Source: Prostheceraeus crozeri
Lineage: Eukaryota > Platyhelminthes > Polycladida > Euryleptidae
Assembly: GCA_907163375.1 (NCBI GenBank)
Contig: CAJQUW010001652.1
Location: 1-64,000 of the forward strand
Direction of reading: 5' to 3'
Length of the DNA stretch: 64,000 nt
The notes beneath the pieces were generated by a model. It was not told where the DNA came from and ran no database searches. It saw only the letters and a program-made list of their open reading frames with translations. The position numbers and the translations under genes were made by a program. Positions 47,096-59,793 of the stretch are shown piece by piece; position 1 is the stretch's first letter, and each line of letters opens with the position of its first letter.

Positions 47096-50000
47096 GATAA
47101 TAATAATAATGCTATATTTCAAATACTACATAGCGGTATTTGACAAAAAACAAAACTCGCAACAATTCAAGAAAATGGTGAAAATCTCACAAATGACTGA
47201 CTGTACAATCTTGATTTACGACGTAAAGGAAGTAAAGCTCTAGAATGTCTGGTGTTACAGGTTTCAGAGCGAATTTCAAAGAATTCGCTGAGAGGGTGTA
47301 CTTCAATATTCTTGGAAACTTTCGTTATCAGTTTGATGCACGATTCGTCCAGTCTATTCCTCAGAGGAAGAACATTTTTGATATTGGCCCATCTGGCGGC
47401 AAGGCGATCAATTCGTTCGATCTTAGCGAAGTATTTCATAGGCAAATCACATATCACTGGCCAGCAAAAATTCAAATGACACATTACGAGGCCGTTGTAG
47501 GCTCGCCAGATAACATTACAGGAATTACAATTCACTTTCAACCTTTTTACACAGGAAAGACTCCTACACATTTTTTTGTATAAGAAGTTGAATTGAACAT
47601 CCCATTTCAAATCATCCGTGAAGTAAACCCCCAGGAGCTTATAACAGAACGAACTTCATCAATAACAAACCCATCGATTGTAACAGGAGCAACAGATGGA
47701 GTCATAGACCGCCGAACTGATAGAAGCTTGGTCTTATCAATATTGATGTTCAGTTTCTTACTCAAAGACCAGTCATGAAAAGAGTCTACGATAGCTTGGA
47801 AATCAGAAGTTGAGTCTCTTTCAACAAAATGGATAAGGGTAATGTCGTCAGCGTAGGCTACCACGGTGGTGTCGGAAAAGGAGGGCAAATAAAAGGGGGC
47901 CCAGTACAGAGCCCTGAGGGACACCACTGGTGATACACTTCCAGTCCGTAGTGGAATTTTCACACGTTACTCTCTGAAAGCGATCAGACAGGAAGCTTTG
48001 GACAAACCTAACAGAGTGGGAATTACAGTGAAGTTGTTCTTTCAAGGTGTTTAAGAGAATATGATGACTTATGGAATCGAAAGCTTTTTCGAAATCCACA
48101 GCAAGTAGTTTCGCTGAATTGCCGGGATTTTTGGAAAGATTTTGAAGTAAGTGGAGCCGAACAGAAAGTGCTGCATTGGTACAGCCGCCAAAGGAGTTCG
48201 GAATGAAACCGAATTGACTACGATTTAGAGGCACAGAAATGGACGGTAGAACAACCTTGTCCCGTATCAGCCTTTCGAGAACCTTGCTGGCGAATGGAAG
48301 TATGGAAATTGGGCGGAAAGTTCCGTCAACTTTGGGTAATGGCGTGATGTTAGCATGTTTCCATTGCTGAGGGAAGATAGCAGTCTCGAGCGAACGATCA
48401 TAGATTATAGCAAGGGGCTTGGCTAAGACCTCGGCAAACAGACGGAAAAAGTGTGGTGGGATACCATCAGGTCCTGTGGAATTCGACTTACATCTTCTAA
48501 TCATGTTATAAACAGTAAATTCAGAAACATGAGGAACAGACAAAGAATGGGTGCTATGGATAGAAGAGCTGTTGAATAAATGGATATCAGGAGGTGCAAA
48601 GTGCTCAATAAATTTGTCATTAAGCTCAGAAGCTAATGAGGGATCAAGACGAGAGTCAAAAGTACATTTTAGTTGGCTGTTAATTGTTTTCCAGACTTCT
48701 GAGGGAGAGCTTGAGTGCAACCGAGAAAAGTGCCGAGACTTAGCTTTGAGGATTTGGGAGTTGAACTTCTCTCGCAAAGCAAGATATTTGCAAAAGTTAC
48801 CGCGGGAAAGAGCCTTATCCCTGGCGTCCGACAGAACTTTCAGAGAGGGTTTTATCCAAGGTGGCTCAGAGGAGCGCATCCGAACATGTTTTTCCGGAAA
48901 GTAAAGTTCATAGCAAAATAACAAAATATCTTGAAAAAGGTAGACCATCAAGTCTACATCACTGACACTCAGAAAGTCATCCCAGTTCACAGAACCAAGG
49001 AAGGAATAACACGAGGCAAAGGAGGAAGCTGTGAAGGCGCGGACTTTCTTAATACAGGAAACATTGGGGGATGGAACAGAGCTTTTAATATAAATCCCTT
49101 TGTGGTCAGAACGACCGAGAGGAGCTATACAAGTCGGAGTTTCAAACTTCAAAGCATGATTAGTGAGAACAATGTCTAAAATATTACGGCCTCTCGTAGC
49201 ATGTTGTACAATTTGTGTCAGACCATTATACTCAGAAAAATCATTTATACTCAAACGGAGATCATTAATATCCCCCAAAATCAAAACATGGCTACATGTT
49301 GTGTTATCAATCAAATCCTGAAAAAAGTCAAGGAGAATCTCGTGCGAGGGGACCGATCCCCAGTATGGGTGATAAACTAAAACTAGAAGAGTATCGAAAT
49401 CACCAATTTGGCAACATAGTACATTTGATTTGATATTGGTCGGAAAAGATTGATTAATTTGAGAAACGTTTAGGTGGGCTTTGAAGTACAGGGCCACACC
49501 ACCTGCATTACAATCACGATCAAGTCTCAAAACTTGATAATTGGGAATTGATACAGACTCGTCGCGAACTGAGTCGTTTAGCCACGTTTCCGTGACACAG
49601 ATCAAGTCACTATTGAATGAAGCAGATCGTAATCTCAGTTCATCGACTTTGCGGAATAGAGACCGCGCGTTGAACATGAGAATGGATGGAACAGTGATAG
49701 CACTTTTCTTCGGCTTACGTAAGTTGTAGATTGACTTGCTCGGATAAAGTGGGACAGGAACACATGGAGCAACAGAACGGCGGTCAGTGGAGGTAGAGAT
49801 AGAGTCACGTGATGTAGACGTTGTTTGGGAAAGATGAGAGGTGCTGTGACGTAGGAGCTTGTGATAGCAAAGCGATCGGCGTAACTTTCTGCCTATGGGG
49901 AAATCTCGTCGGAGACGAAGAAGTTTGCAGGAGCTGTAGTGATACTGTGATGACATAATCACACGCAGGAATGAGACCAGGAGAATCGGAGAGATTGCCT

Positions 50001-50235
50001 TCAACATGAAACACGATGAGTCAGCGAAAAAATACAAATTTTGAGTATAACGTCGATGCACTACGTAGTTCCAAAAAACTAAATAGCAAGTGTTGATCTC
50101 AATGTAAATACCAGTCGATGAAACCAAGTTGGCAGACAGACAGTTGCGAGAAAGTAACAAAAATCGATGAAAAGTTGGATTTGCGGGTTGGCTAACGAGG
50201 AGCGCATATGATGCGTCCGTCCGCTGAGCCGCCAA
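47096..50235 (-). mobile_element. LINE of the CR1/L2 (Jockey) group, nearly full ORF2
   Basis: On the minus strand one 795-codon frame (50235-47848) gives an AP-type endonuclease (FNARSLFRKVDELRL, DLICVTETWLND, HVLILGDIND, LGRSDHKGI) and the reverse transcriptase (STGPDGIPPHFFR, TPLPKVDGTFRPISILPFAS, LLAVDFEKAFDSISHH, SGVPQGSVLGPLLFA). It continues in two further frames with VAYADDITL (catalytic YADD) and the C-terminal region (VIWRAYNGLVMCHLNFCWPV). Frameshifts and a small deletion near 47870 and a frameshift near 47640 disable it. The 3' end carries an ATT-type short tandem repeat at ~47096-47110. No ORF1 was seen. Confidence 0.88.
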
Positions 50236-50911
50236 GTGATGTTATATGAGGTATCCTAAGGTTATATGATATTCCTAAGGTATCAGTCGCAGTCAGTACC
50301 TAGATTAATTGAAAAAGTTAGACAAATCACATCATCATACGAAGAATTAAATGAATTTTACGAAAATTTCAAAATTGAATATCTCCGTGACACTTAGCCC
50401 AATTTCGTACCTTCGTATCATTAGAAAGCTTATTGAAAGATTGAACGGATGGTATGACATCTATTAAGATCGCAGTCGTTGTATACATAAAAATTGCAAA
50501 ATTGTACAAACCGAATTTATCATTATTTTCAACCTAGTCACCACAATTTAGCAAATATTAGCTTGAAATGTGCCTAATTGATAAAATGGGCAGTTGCCAA
50601 ACTTTTATTCTTTTGCAGATTTCAAGGATTTTACGCCTGCCTTTGATCTTACTCATTTTATATAATCAGTAGTAAGATATCAGTCACACTTTTGAAAATT
50701 TTTTATGACAGCTTGATCTGCGAAGTGCGAAATTCAAACTTGTTGTGATGTCATTAAAACACTCTGAAATGCATTAAACACTAACCATGTCATTCCTAAT
50801 GCTGACGATGATAGCCTGAGTGCGTGTAACAAAGGAATTTAAAAAGGAAGCATGCAATGCATCGCATACTAGTGGCAAAATGGCTAAAATCCGGGATTTT
50901 AACTAGTAACA

Positions 50912-51351
50912 CTAGGTGACATGCCACGCGTAATTCATGCGTAATTACGTAACACCCCAGACATCCGTGGTCAAAGACATTCTATTTTTCTACGCGTGCA
51001 CATACGCGCTGCACTAAGAGCAGAAATTACTTGATCTGATGCTGTTAATACATAGGGAATGTTTATGAATACGCGCGGGCGAGCGTTTATAGTTTGTGCG
51101 TCGTCTACGGTTGTCTGCGTTGCCGCTTGAACCACGGATGAACCGCTAAGCATGTTCTGTCTTCCTTGAGCATGAAATTGAGGTCCTATCACATTGTTTA
51201 GCCTCTGATGCATGCAGACACATGAGGCGGAAAGTCTATATAACAGGACTGCCGACAGATGTTGCAGCAATATCTCGCATAACCGCGGATGTTTAGGGTC
51301 ATGTGTAATTACGCGTGAATTACGCGCAATTGAGCGTGGCATGTCACCTAG
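50912..51351. mobile_element. 440-bp MITE with ~60-bp terminal inverted repeats
   Basis: The left end CTAGGTGACATGCCACGC and the right end, reverse-complemented, CTAGGTGACATGCCACGC match exactly and stay similar for ~60 bp (ACGCGTAATT and CATCCGYGGT motifs). Because the ends read CTAG on both sides, the target may be TA or CTAG. No protein is coded. Confidence 0.8.
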
Positions 51352-52186
51352 GGAATAGCAGTCAGGTGGATATTTGTCCAAGGTATAATGAAAATTAATT
51401 CTAACCAAAAATAATGGATAATGCAGCCTCATATTTTTAGTTCGGCTATTACATGCCTCGTTTCGAAGTCATCATATTTTTATGATAGATGCTGATAGAG
51501 GGTTTCCACTCCAGGGCATCTGCAATCAAGGATCTGCCCCAAATGGGAAAATATCGATTTAATTTCGAAACATTCCCACCACAGTCTAAGTCTATTACGT
51601 CAACGTCAATGAGGTGCAAGTGGCACCGCACGATTCCCTGATACCGTCACTCTGTCGACCTAATCGAATGAATGCCACTCAATCGTTCCGCCTGTCACCT
51701 TGTTAACTGAAATACAATTCATACATATCAAAATGTAACATTTTTAATTATGGCAATTTTGAGAATTCAAAACAGCCTCTTCTTCTACTGAATTTTAGTT
51801 AAAAAACAAAAATAAAGTCATAACATTAATTATCCTGAGCGCTTTCAATCACTCTAATCATGATCTTAACGTCATTATACATTGACGGAAGTGTCAATTA
51901 CTAGCTTGCAAAGAGAAGCTTTTCGCTGTATAATTTTGGCAACCCGTCCAAGCATTGTTGTCGGAATATGTGTACATCAATAAAAACTTTCCATTAACTT
52001 GACATCCGTTGATTACTGCGATTTTTTGTGTGATTGTACATCCTTACAGGAACTGCAGCAATGAATTATTTTGCTGATTTTGAAAATAAGAAATTTGGAT
52101 GTCTTCCAATTTTATCTGCGCTTTTGGATAAAACTATCATAATGTTGCAAAAAACGTTTTTAACAGCCTTTTCATACATCGTTGAA

Positions 52187-52276
52187 AAAGCATTATATTT
52201 TTCAACTTAAGATTACTTTTTCATGCATCTTTTCGCATTAAATTATATCTTAAGTTAAAAAATATAATGCTTTTTT
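52187..52276. repeat. Small AT-rich fold-back
   Basis: AAAAAGCATTATATTTTTCA pairs with a TTAAAAAATATAATGCTTTT phrase ~60 bp later, and CTTAAGAT with ATCTTAAG. A CTTTTTCATGCATCTTTTCG-like unit is repeated just after, near 52288. Confidence 0.6.
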
Positions 52277-53419
52277 AAGCTTAACTTTTTCATCCATCTT
52301 TTCGTATTAAATTACATTTAAGTTGTATTTATAATGTAAAACATAAACGAAATGTTTTATCAATTTATTTCGACTATCAAAGACATTGCTATTCTGAATG
52401 TTTAGCAATTGATGTTTATTATTTATTACTGACGGCTTAAGCTTTAATAGCCGAAATAAATCAAGAAAGAATAGTTTGTAGATACTTTTATAAACAAATT
52501 CCAGATTTACATCTATCTTTTCCTTTTGACTGTGCACAGCCGATGTATATTCTCATGATTTGATACCTTCAGGATGCACCAACAACTGCATGTATATATC
52601 CAGCAAAAGAGTTCCTTCACAATCAATGATGTTCGTCAGTATTTTGTGCAGGGGCGACAGATTTCTAAAGATTTTCAATAATTCATGTCGTTGTTTTTGA
52701 CAATTAGACGAGAAATTGAAAATGCAGTTAAGTATGATTTTCATGCAATGTTCAAAAAGCAACTGTGCACCTGTTGGTCTGTGAATTATCACTGCTATAC
52801 GCACACCAATATAAATTCGTACATCTATGGCAACATTTCTGACCTTCTTCTTCATTGTTGTGTATACTCCTAGGTGTTGACGTTGCAGCTTTCTATCAGG
52901 AAGATATTGAGTATTGGGTTATATTGATTATAAACCAATTATATAATTCCCACATGACACTCGAAAATGAGGCGCTGCTTTCTCATCAGGTCACTTTCTT
53001 TGACATACTAATTTTGACTGCAATTGAGAATATTGCTCGTGGAACACACGTATGAAGCAAGAAAGCATTTTGAAGAGACTTTTACAGATCGAGATGTTTC
53101 TCACATAGGAATAGTGTCAGAACTTCCCTAAAACATTCTGAGAGACAGGGTCTGTTCATGATGCCGACAAGTCATGCAGGGCAGTTGTTTTGACAGAGGC
53201 ACTAATTTAATGGCATCCCAGATAGAGGCCAACAACCAAACTAGCTCACTTCGTTGTTTGTACCGAAAAAACTCTTCGAACTCTAATCTTAAAAAGTTTC
53301 GTGCTATCATGAATTGAAGCAGGCTGACCATAAGAAACGTATTCAATTTTTCATGCGGTTTAGACAATCTCTTGATAATTATGATGTTTGGAACAACCAA
53401 TTCTTCTCTAATGAAGCTT

Positions 53420-54970
53420 GGTTGTTGGTTCCATAATATCAGGTTATCAAGTTAATTTCTCAATAGTCAAAATTATCGTCGTTGGTCTCGCAACAATCTT
53501 TCACCGAACCCTCTTTCCACTCATCAAAGCAGAGCGTGATGTACTATGTCTTCTGGTCTTCGAGGGACTTCCTGTGATGTGTTCCTGGGCCACAACCAGT
53601 CAGGCATTAGCTTTCGCTCCAAGTGGCTAGGCCTCCTGAGCCGATTTGACCTTAGTACACTTCTGACATCCACAATTCCTGGGTCTCGTCTCAGCTGTCA
53701 TTGATCTTCGTTCACTCAATTTTGTCGAGCAGATCGACCTCTTCATCGAGTCTTCATTTCTTTCGAGTCTACTGATAAATTGTACTTTCACGGCCCAAGT
53801 TTCCGATACCTGTAAGGACACACTAACGCATGTTCGTTGGAAGTAAACTCCTCGGCAGAGATAGATACTGTGGCAGGAGAAGCATAAAAGAGAAGTATTC
53901 TCATATAAGGAGAAGTTCGTGGAATTTTTTCCACGCAGCCATGACTCACGCAATTGTGACGCGAAGGCAGCCTCCTGATGGGTAAAACTTGCACCGAGGT
54001 ATCTGAAGATAGTAAATGGAGGTTAACTGAAATTAATTGTAAGAAAGACGGAAAAGAAAATAAAGCCACCATCTCTCAATATCAGCTCTTTCCAATTCCA
54101 TTCAAAACTACAAATAGACAAGACAATATATTCAATACCTTTTTCGTCTCTTACTCAGTTTACATGTGTGATGTCTTGAGTTTCATGCTTCATTTTCTTG
54201 GCAGATTTGAATATGTGGTTTTTACCATCTTTCTTGTCAAAATTTTCCATCTTCCGTGGATGTTTTCTCAGCATAGTACAGTTGATTTTGCGTCCCACTT
54301 GGCGTTCATGTGACATTCTCTGTGAAAAACACCGCCGTTCTTGGAGGAGGAAGAAATATATCTGTGATTCCTTTGCGCCAGACTTGCAGGCGACCCATTT
54401 ACCTTCGTGCTAGCGGCAATAGATTAGCTGCCATGCACATATCCAGCGACCTCATCATCCAGATTGCGTCTGATGCAGCCCTCTCCACTATGAGCATTCT
54501 CAAACCTTCCTATGATGCACCAACTTAGCCATTGAGATGCCCTGTCATGATTTGAATTCCATCATCTGGCACAGTTGTCACGTCACTCAAAAGTCTCGAA
54601 TAGAAGACTTCCTTTTCCTCCAGCGACCCACCAGTTTGAGGAGCCTAAACTGACCGAGCATTCAGCATGATTTTCCCAATCAGGATGCACACATTCATCT
54701 GGCGGCTGTCTGTTCTTTTGACGGAAGTGACTTGGTCAGTGACACCTTTCGTTAACGAGGATGCCAACGTCACCCAGACTTTCGTTGTTACCACTTCAAT
54801 ATAGCTTCAGCGACTTGCTCTGCTAGTCGTTGTCATCGCTGAGCCGCCTTTCAAGCGCGTTTCCTGCAGACAGCAGATGTAAATTTGCCTTCTCTCCATG
54901 ATCCCAACTACTTTGTTTGCTCGTTTGTGTCTCGAACTAACATTTATAGAACACATTTTCACAGTGGTTC
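53420..54970 (-). pseudogene. Old LINE, internally deleted
   Basis: Minus-strand pieces in order: endonuclease start (VVGIMERRQIYICCLQETRL, ~54.9 kb), DQVTSVKRTDSRQMNVCILI GKIMLNARSV (~54.7 kb), VPDDGIQIMTGHLNG (~54.55 kb), then directly the C-terminal region VSETWAVKVQFISRLERNED (~53.75 kb). The catalytic part of the reverse transcriptase is missing and the frame is broken many times. This is the LINE type with the SxTWxLKxxxxxRLExxExxMxRxMCGV tail. Confidence 0.7.
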
Positions 54971-55471
54971 CACTGTTGATATTATTTTGCTATGTCTGCC
55001 CGATCGCATGTCGCACTAAATCCCAGATCGTACCTGCCGCATCGATTTGGTACTGCCGCTGCGTCCTCCTGTGCACGTGGTGGGAGTCTGGAGGTGCAAT
55101 GATTTGCAGCCGAATTTTGCTACCGGATGCCTTTTCTGCCGTCGACCTTTTCTTTCTGGGTGGGACCCATGGCCTTGTGAAACTTAACAGCTCAAACTAT
55201 CAAGACTGTAAGTGGTACCCTAGTACACGATCAGATACACGTGCACGATGCCGGAACAGCTTTAATCGCATTTCATTCATCAGGGTTCCACTGATCCGAG
55301 GACTGTCCGGGTTAACTAATCTATTTACAGCCGCCCATCACCTGGCTGTGGTTGTATTAATTTCCACCTGCAAGTAATAAGGCAGCACTACCTACAAGCG
55401 CACCCAAGTAGATAGTTCAATAGGGGAGGTGAGAGCCTGCACCCTAGAAACTCGTGGACGTCCGACCAATG

Positions 55472-56144
55472 GGTCGTGCACATATTACGTGATACCAAAT
55501 TTACGAAATTTTAACCCCCCTCCTCCCTTGTGATACGGCGTGATATATCCTGTGAATCCTCCACCCATATCACGTGATATTCTGATCTACCCCCCCCCAA
55601 AAAAATCCATGATCTATTCTATACATTTATTTGATTTTTTTTAATATATGCCGCACTTTCTACTTGTTTTTGAATCTACGATCAAATATACAGCTAGAGA
55701 TCGGTTGAATCTATCACCAAATAGGCGCGCGTCTATTCGATAATCTTTCGTCTATATGGAGGAAGGGAGAAGGACACTTCACTGAAGTCAGTAGCTGATC
55801 AACAGAAGGCCATGCAAGTTCATTGTTTCAACGGGAGAAAACGCTTGTTTCTTGAATATGACGTCACTCAGCTGGGCATGTGACGTTATTTTGCATTCAA
55901 ACCGCCTGTGTTTTTACCAAACATTCGATCGATTTCTGCTTCGAGATACCAAGGTATCAATAACATTTATTTTCGTCAAAATAACAACTTCTAATTGATA
56001 ATGCATTTTATTTGAAAGAACAGTATAAGCTTATAGTATATCACGTGATATTGTCTGTGTATCTCCCTCCCCCACATGTGGTACCCGCGTGAAATATCGG
56101 TTGAACCCCCTCCCCCTTGCGTATCACGTGATATGTGCACGACC
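55472..56144. mobile_element. MITE with GGTCGTGCACATAT termini
   Basis: The left end GGTCGTGCACATATTACGTG and the right end, reverse-complemented, GGTCGTGCACATATCACGTG form a 24-bp inverted repeat continuing into GATAC. CCAATG flanks both sides (ending 55471 and starting 56146), probably the remains of a target duplication. The interior has CACGTG palindromes and long C runs; no frame. Confidence 0.8.
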
Positions 56145-56688
56145 GCCAATGCCCGTGCGTCGGCATGATGGTGATGTCGTCAGCCTAGACCGTTGTTTTG
56201 AGTGTCGCCTATGTGGGAAGTGGAAAGTGGAAGTGGGCTGTGGAAGATGCAATTTGCACTAAAAGCTATGCGTTTTGCTTTAAACAAGCGCTTCTGCCAT
56301 TAACACGTAGAATTAATGAGTAATTGTTTCCCTTTAGGTATTCATCGAAAACGTATTTGTAGTTAATACAGTGCTCCGATTCATTCCCGAATTCGGGAAT
56401 TTCCCGAATTCCCGAAAATATGGACCCGAAATTCCTGAAAATTTCCATTATGCAGTATCTCTAACAAATATGATTTTTTGCATTGGGTCCTGTTGAAGTT
56501 AAACATCTTCAATAAATATCTACGTTCCCGAGTAATCATACGAGCGTATGATAGAAATTTATCTAAAATATCAATTTCAAACCTCTCGACTCCTTTATCA
56601 ATCCTCATTCCTTTATTCCATGAATTTTTCGGAAAAATATAGGCAAAATTAAACAACGACGTACATGTACTTGTAATATAGGCGCATT

Positions 56689-57040
56689 TTGTTGGACTTG
56701 TACTTCTTGTATAAACTGCACTATAATCATTTCGACTTGTCGCTCAACTCTTTCTTTACCACCTACCTTTCATCTCAAATTACTCGAGGTCAATCACGTA
56801 ACAGCTGTCAGATTGTGCCAGTCTTAAAAGTTAATTCGAACTATCTCAGTGGATTGTTTTTCTTTCGCGTCATTAAAATATGGAATTCATTGAACGATTC
56901 AATAGTGAAAGCTCCAACCTTCAGATGTTCAAGAAAAGACTCAAATCAGTTGATCTAAGTGGATTTTGCTCATACTGTGACTGCTAATATGTGATTTCGT
57001 ATAAAATTATTTGACAAGTGTCTTTTTATACCTGATGGTA
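56689..57040 (+). pseudogene. LINE (CR1/L2-group) 3' end
   Basis: ITRGQSRNSCQIVPVL, then FFFRVIKIWNSLNDSIVKAP, then a short tail matching the LINE C terminus (TRGxxxKLxxPxxxxNxRxxFFxxRVVxxWNxLPxxVVxA). It is 5'-truncated and isolated. Confidence 0.7.
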
Positions 57041-57910
57041 AATATTATTTAGATACATACCTACATTCCATATAGAAGATGATTCTCATTATAATGAAGA
57101 TCAGTAAGAGTCTCAATCTCATTAATCCGAATGAATTTGCATGTATTGTGGCCATGATCATTAAAGTGTAAATTTTGCATCGATGATTTTGTTACATTCA
57201 TTTCTATATTAGATGTTAAGCATTTACGTTCTTTTGCTCCATTGTGAGGACTCCCATCCAGTGAACTCTTATCATGTCGTGATCATCACTTTTCAAATTT
57301 GTAAATATAGGCCCTATAGATCTCACGTATTTTGTATATGGTATATGATGTATATTAGTCCCGCAGCCCAGACGGATGAACTCCAACGAAAGATGTCCAA
57401 AGGATCATGTCCATAGGACGTTCGTATATGGTTAGTAATACTTGAATCTGGACGTCTGCCGAGTTCTAGTGGTGGCACCTACATATTAGGCCTCTGAAAG
57501 ACCCCCCCCAAAAGGGCCAATACTCCAACATTGGATGTCCCGGCTCAAACCATGACATTTTGAGGACAGAAGTACTGAGTATTAAAAAATACCCATGAAA
57601 GACATTTTGGTGGGTGCGTTTCCTCAAACAGACACTTTAATAAATGACCCCTAAAATAGACCCTTGTATAATTTGTATATTTCATTCATAAAATACCAAC
57701 TTAAATTTTCTAAATATCTAAAAAAATTTCTTTATTCAAAATATAATGGTTGATTGCAATCTTCAATATTTCTGCTAATTTTTAATAGATAGATGGTAAT
57801 GAAGGCTACATATGGTGTCTTACTGTGACAACTGTACAACTGTGTCTTACTGTGAGTTATTGAGAAAAAAATATTTTTCTGAAGAAAAAGTTACGGACAA
57901 AAGTACAACA

Positions 57911-58216
57911 TCAATCGTCGTTCTCACTGTCGCTATCACTATCACTTTCGTCGGTCCATTCTTCCTCAAACTTCTCGTCAACCGTCTGGTTCAGGTCAGT
58001 GCTTTCCTCACGAACATCTTTACTGAGGTATATAGGTAAATTTTCCCCTTCAAACCAATCCGGAACCCAGTATCTCTCATCTTCAATTTTCCATCCGTAG
58101 TTTGATGGGTTCAAATCATCGTTCGGTTTGCGATCCGTTGCACGACTCCAGATTTTACTAACATGATGTGCGCGCTTGATTTTGTTTCGAAGTGTCTTTG
58201 AGCAAGGTGGTAACAA
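57911..58216 (-). pseudogene. Orphan transposon-type C-terminal domain with acidic tail
   Basis: 101 residues: PPCSKTLRNKIKRAHHVSKI WSRATD, then NYGWKIEDERYW, WFEGENLPIYL and a tail of ~15 Asp/Glu/Ser residues. The pattern (PPCxxxLxxKIxRAxYVAxIWKxA ... GWxxxxxxYxxxWF) recurs, to my memory, in uncharacterised repetitive proteins of marine invertebrates. The element it belongs to is unknown to me. No catalytic motif. Confidence 0.4.
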
Positions 58217-58531
58217 GACATAGTTGATTCTTTTGATATTTCTGAGGGGATCAGTTTCGCTGACTCTGAATTTGTAAATATGTGGGTCTCATATAATTTG
58301 TTTATCATGTGCATGTACATCATGATCACTCGGTAAATTTGTAAATATATGTCTCATGTATTTTTTAATGATGCTAAACTTTGCGTATGCATATGTTGCA
58401 CGTGTTATCAACGCTTACTTGTAAGTGCCCTTGCGGCCTTGGCTTTGCGTTTTCTGTATATTTCAGAATAAACATTTATGACTTATGTACTTCCCAATCC
58501 CATGGTCTCGTGAATCGAAGAAGGCTGCCGA

Positions 58532-59173
58532 AGTGAACCTTCGAGCGAATCGACCATTGAGTTCTGGTCAACAATGGAAAAAAATCAAAATTTGCCTATG
58601 CTCTGCAGACTGGTGAAAACCGTCATCGTTATCCCACATGGGAACAGCGAAATTGAAAGGCAGTTCAGTATCCTGTCTGACGTTGTGACAAAGAAGCGAT
58701 CTTGCCTCTCGCCGGACACTATACAGGCACTGGTCGTCAGTAAGTCGATACTTTTGGCTAATGGTTGGACAAATTCCACTGTTCCAATCAATGAAAGCCT
58801 TCTGAGTGTCTGCTCTGCTGCACATCAGCACTACAGGAAGAGAAAAAGGGATGAAGCCAAAGCAAACGAGGATATCAAAAGGAAAAACATGGAGGCACAA
58901 ATTATTGGAGATTTTTCCAATTTTCTGAAGTCAAATGACTCACTCATGAATATTGAAAGTTCTGCCCTTGAAACGGATCGGCAATTGCAAGAACTTATTT
59001 CCGAAAAAGAGAAACTTGCAGAGTTTATTACGACGGCAACAACAAAAGTGAAAGATTCGGAAGAAAAATTGAAATTTCTATTAGAGAAGAAAAAGACTCT
59101 ATTGAAACAAAAAGAAAAAAAGATGGTGTCTTTGATGGACCAATTTGTTGTCAAAGAGTCATCTTCCAAATAA
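58532..59173 (+). pseudogene. hAT transposase C-terminal dimerisation domain with coiled-coil tail
   Basis: The open frame begins just after a stop and carries LPMLCRLVKTVIVIPHGNSE IERQFSILSDVVTKKRS, the hAT dimerisation motif (IPHGNxExERxFSxxxxxxTxxRxxL). It is followed by a nuclear-type basic patch (RKRKRDEAK) and ~120 residues of coiled coil. The catalytic domain is absent upstream, so this is a 5'-truncated copy or one exon of a larger gene. The 200-residue frame is undamaged. Confidence 0.7.
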
Positions 59174-59793
59174 CTTCAGACCTTCGTGAAAATAAATGAA
59201 TGTGGATAAACTGAGTATTTTTTGTAATAAAATATATCTACATGTACTTGTTGAGCAATGGCAGTAGTACAGTGCTCAGATGAAAATAGATAACACATGT
59301 GCAACATAGATATGACGTTTCTTCATTGTATGCCGATTAATTGATATTTTCTATGTGTTGCTGTACGCTTTAAGTTGTTGAAGTATTCAGATTTGCTCAT
59401 AGTATCTCAAAGCTTCCATTCATTTTAAAACCCAAGCACATGAAGATAAGCTTTATGAAGACTATTATGCACAATATTTGAAGAAATGTAAGGGATATAA
59501 CTAGTCTGTAGGGGTCTTAACTGGTCTGTTTCCGGGGATCAAAATACTTACAGATGCATTAATGTGTTGCTTTATCAATTAATGAATATTATCCCATCAA
59601 CGGTTTCTATGCCGTTTTAATGTTTTAACTGAAAATTTCAGTCATTCTGGAATTCTCGAAAATTCGGAGGGTATGTCGCTCGGAGGAATTAATATATTTC
59701 CTGCTCTCCGTCTTAATAATGGTTCTAATTTTGAATGCATTTAACAACAATGAAATTAAATAAACGATGGATCAAATTGCCGGCAAAAGATGT

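Noticed and set aside
48551-49729. Several plus-strand open frames across the LINE
   Set aside because: They are antisense shadows of the LINE endonuclease and reverse transcriptase on the minus strand.
50971-51432. 153-codon minus-strand open frame
   Set aside because: It lies inside the inverted-repeat MITE and shows no protein family; chance frame.
54898-55377. 159-codon plus-strand open frame
   Set aside because: It overlaps the antisense LINE endonuclease region; the protein-like signal is on the minus strand.
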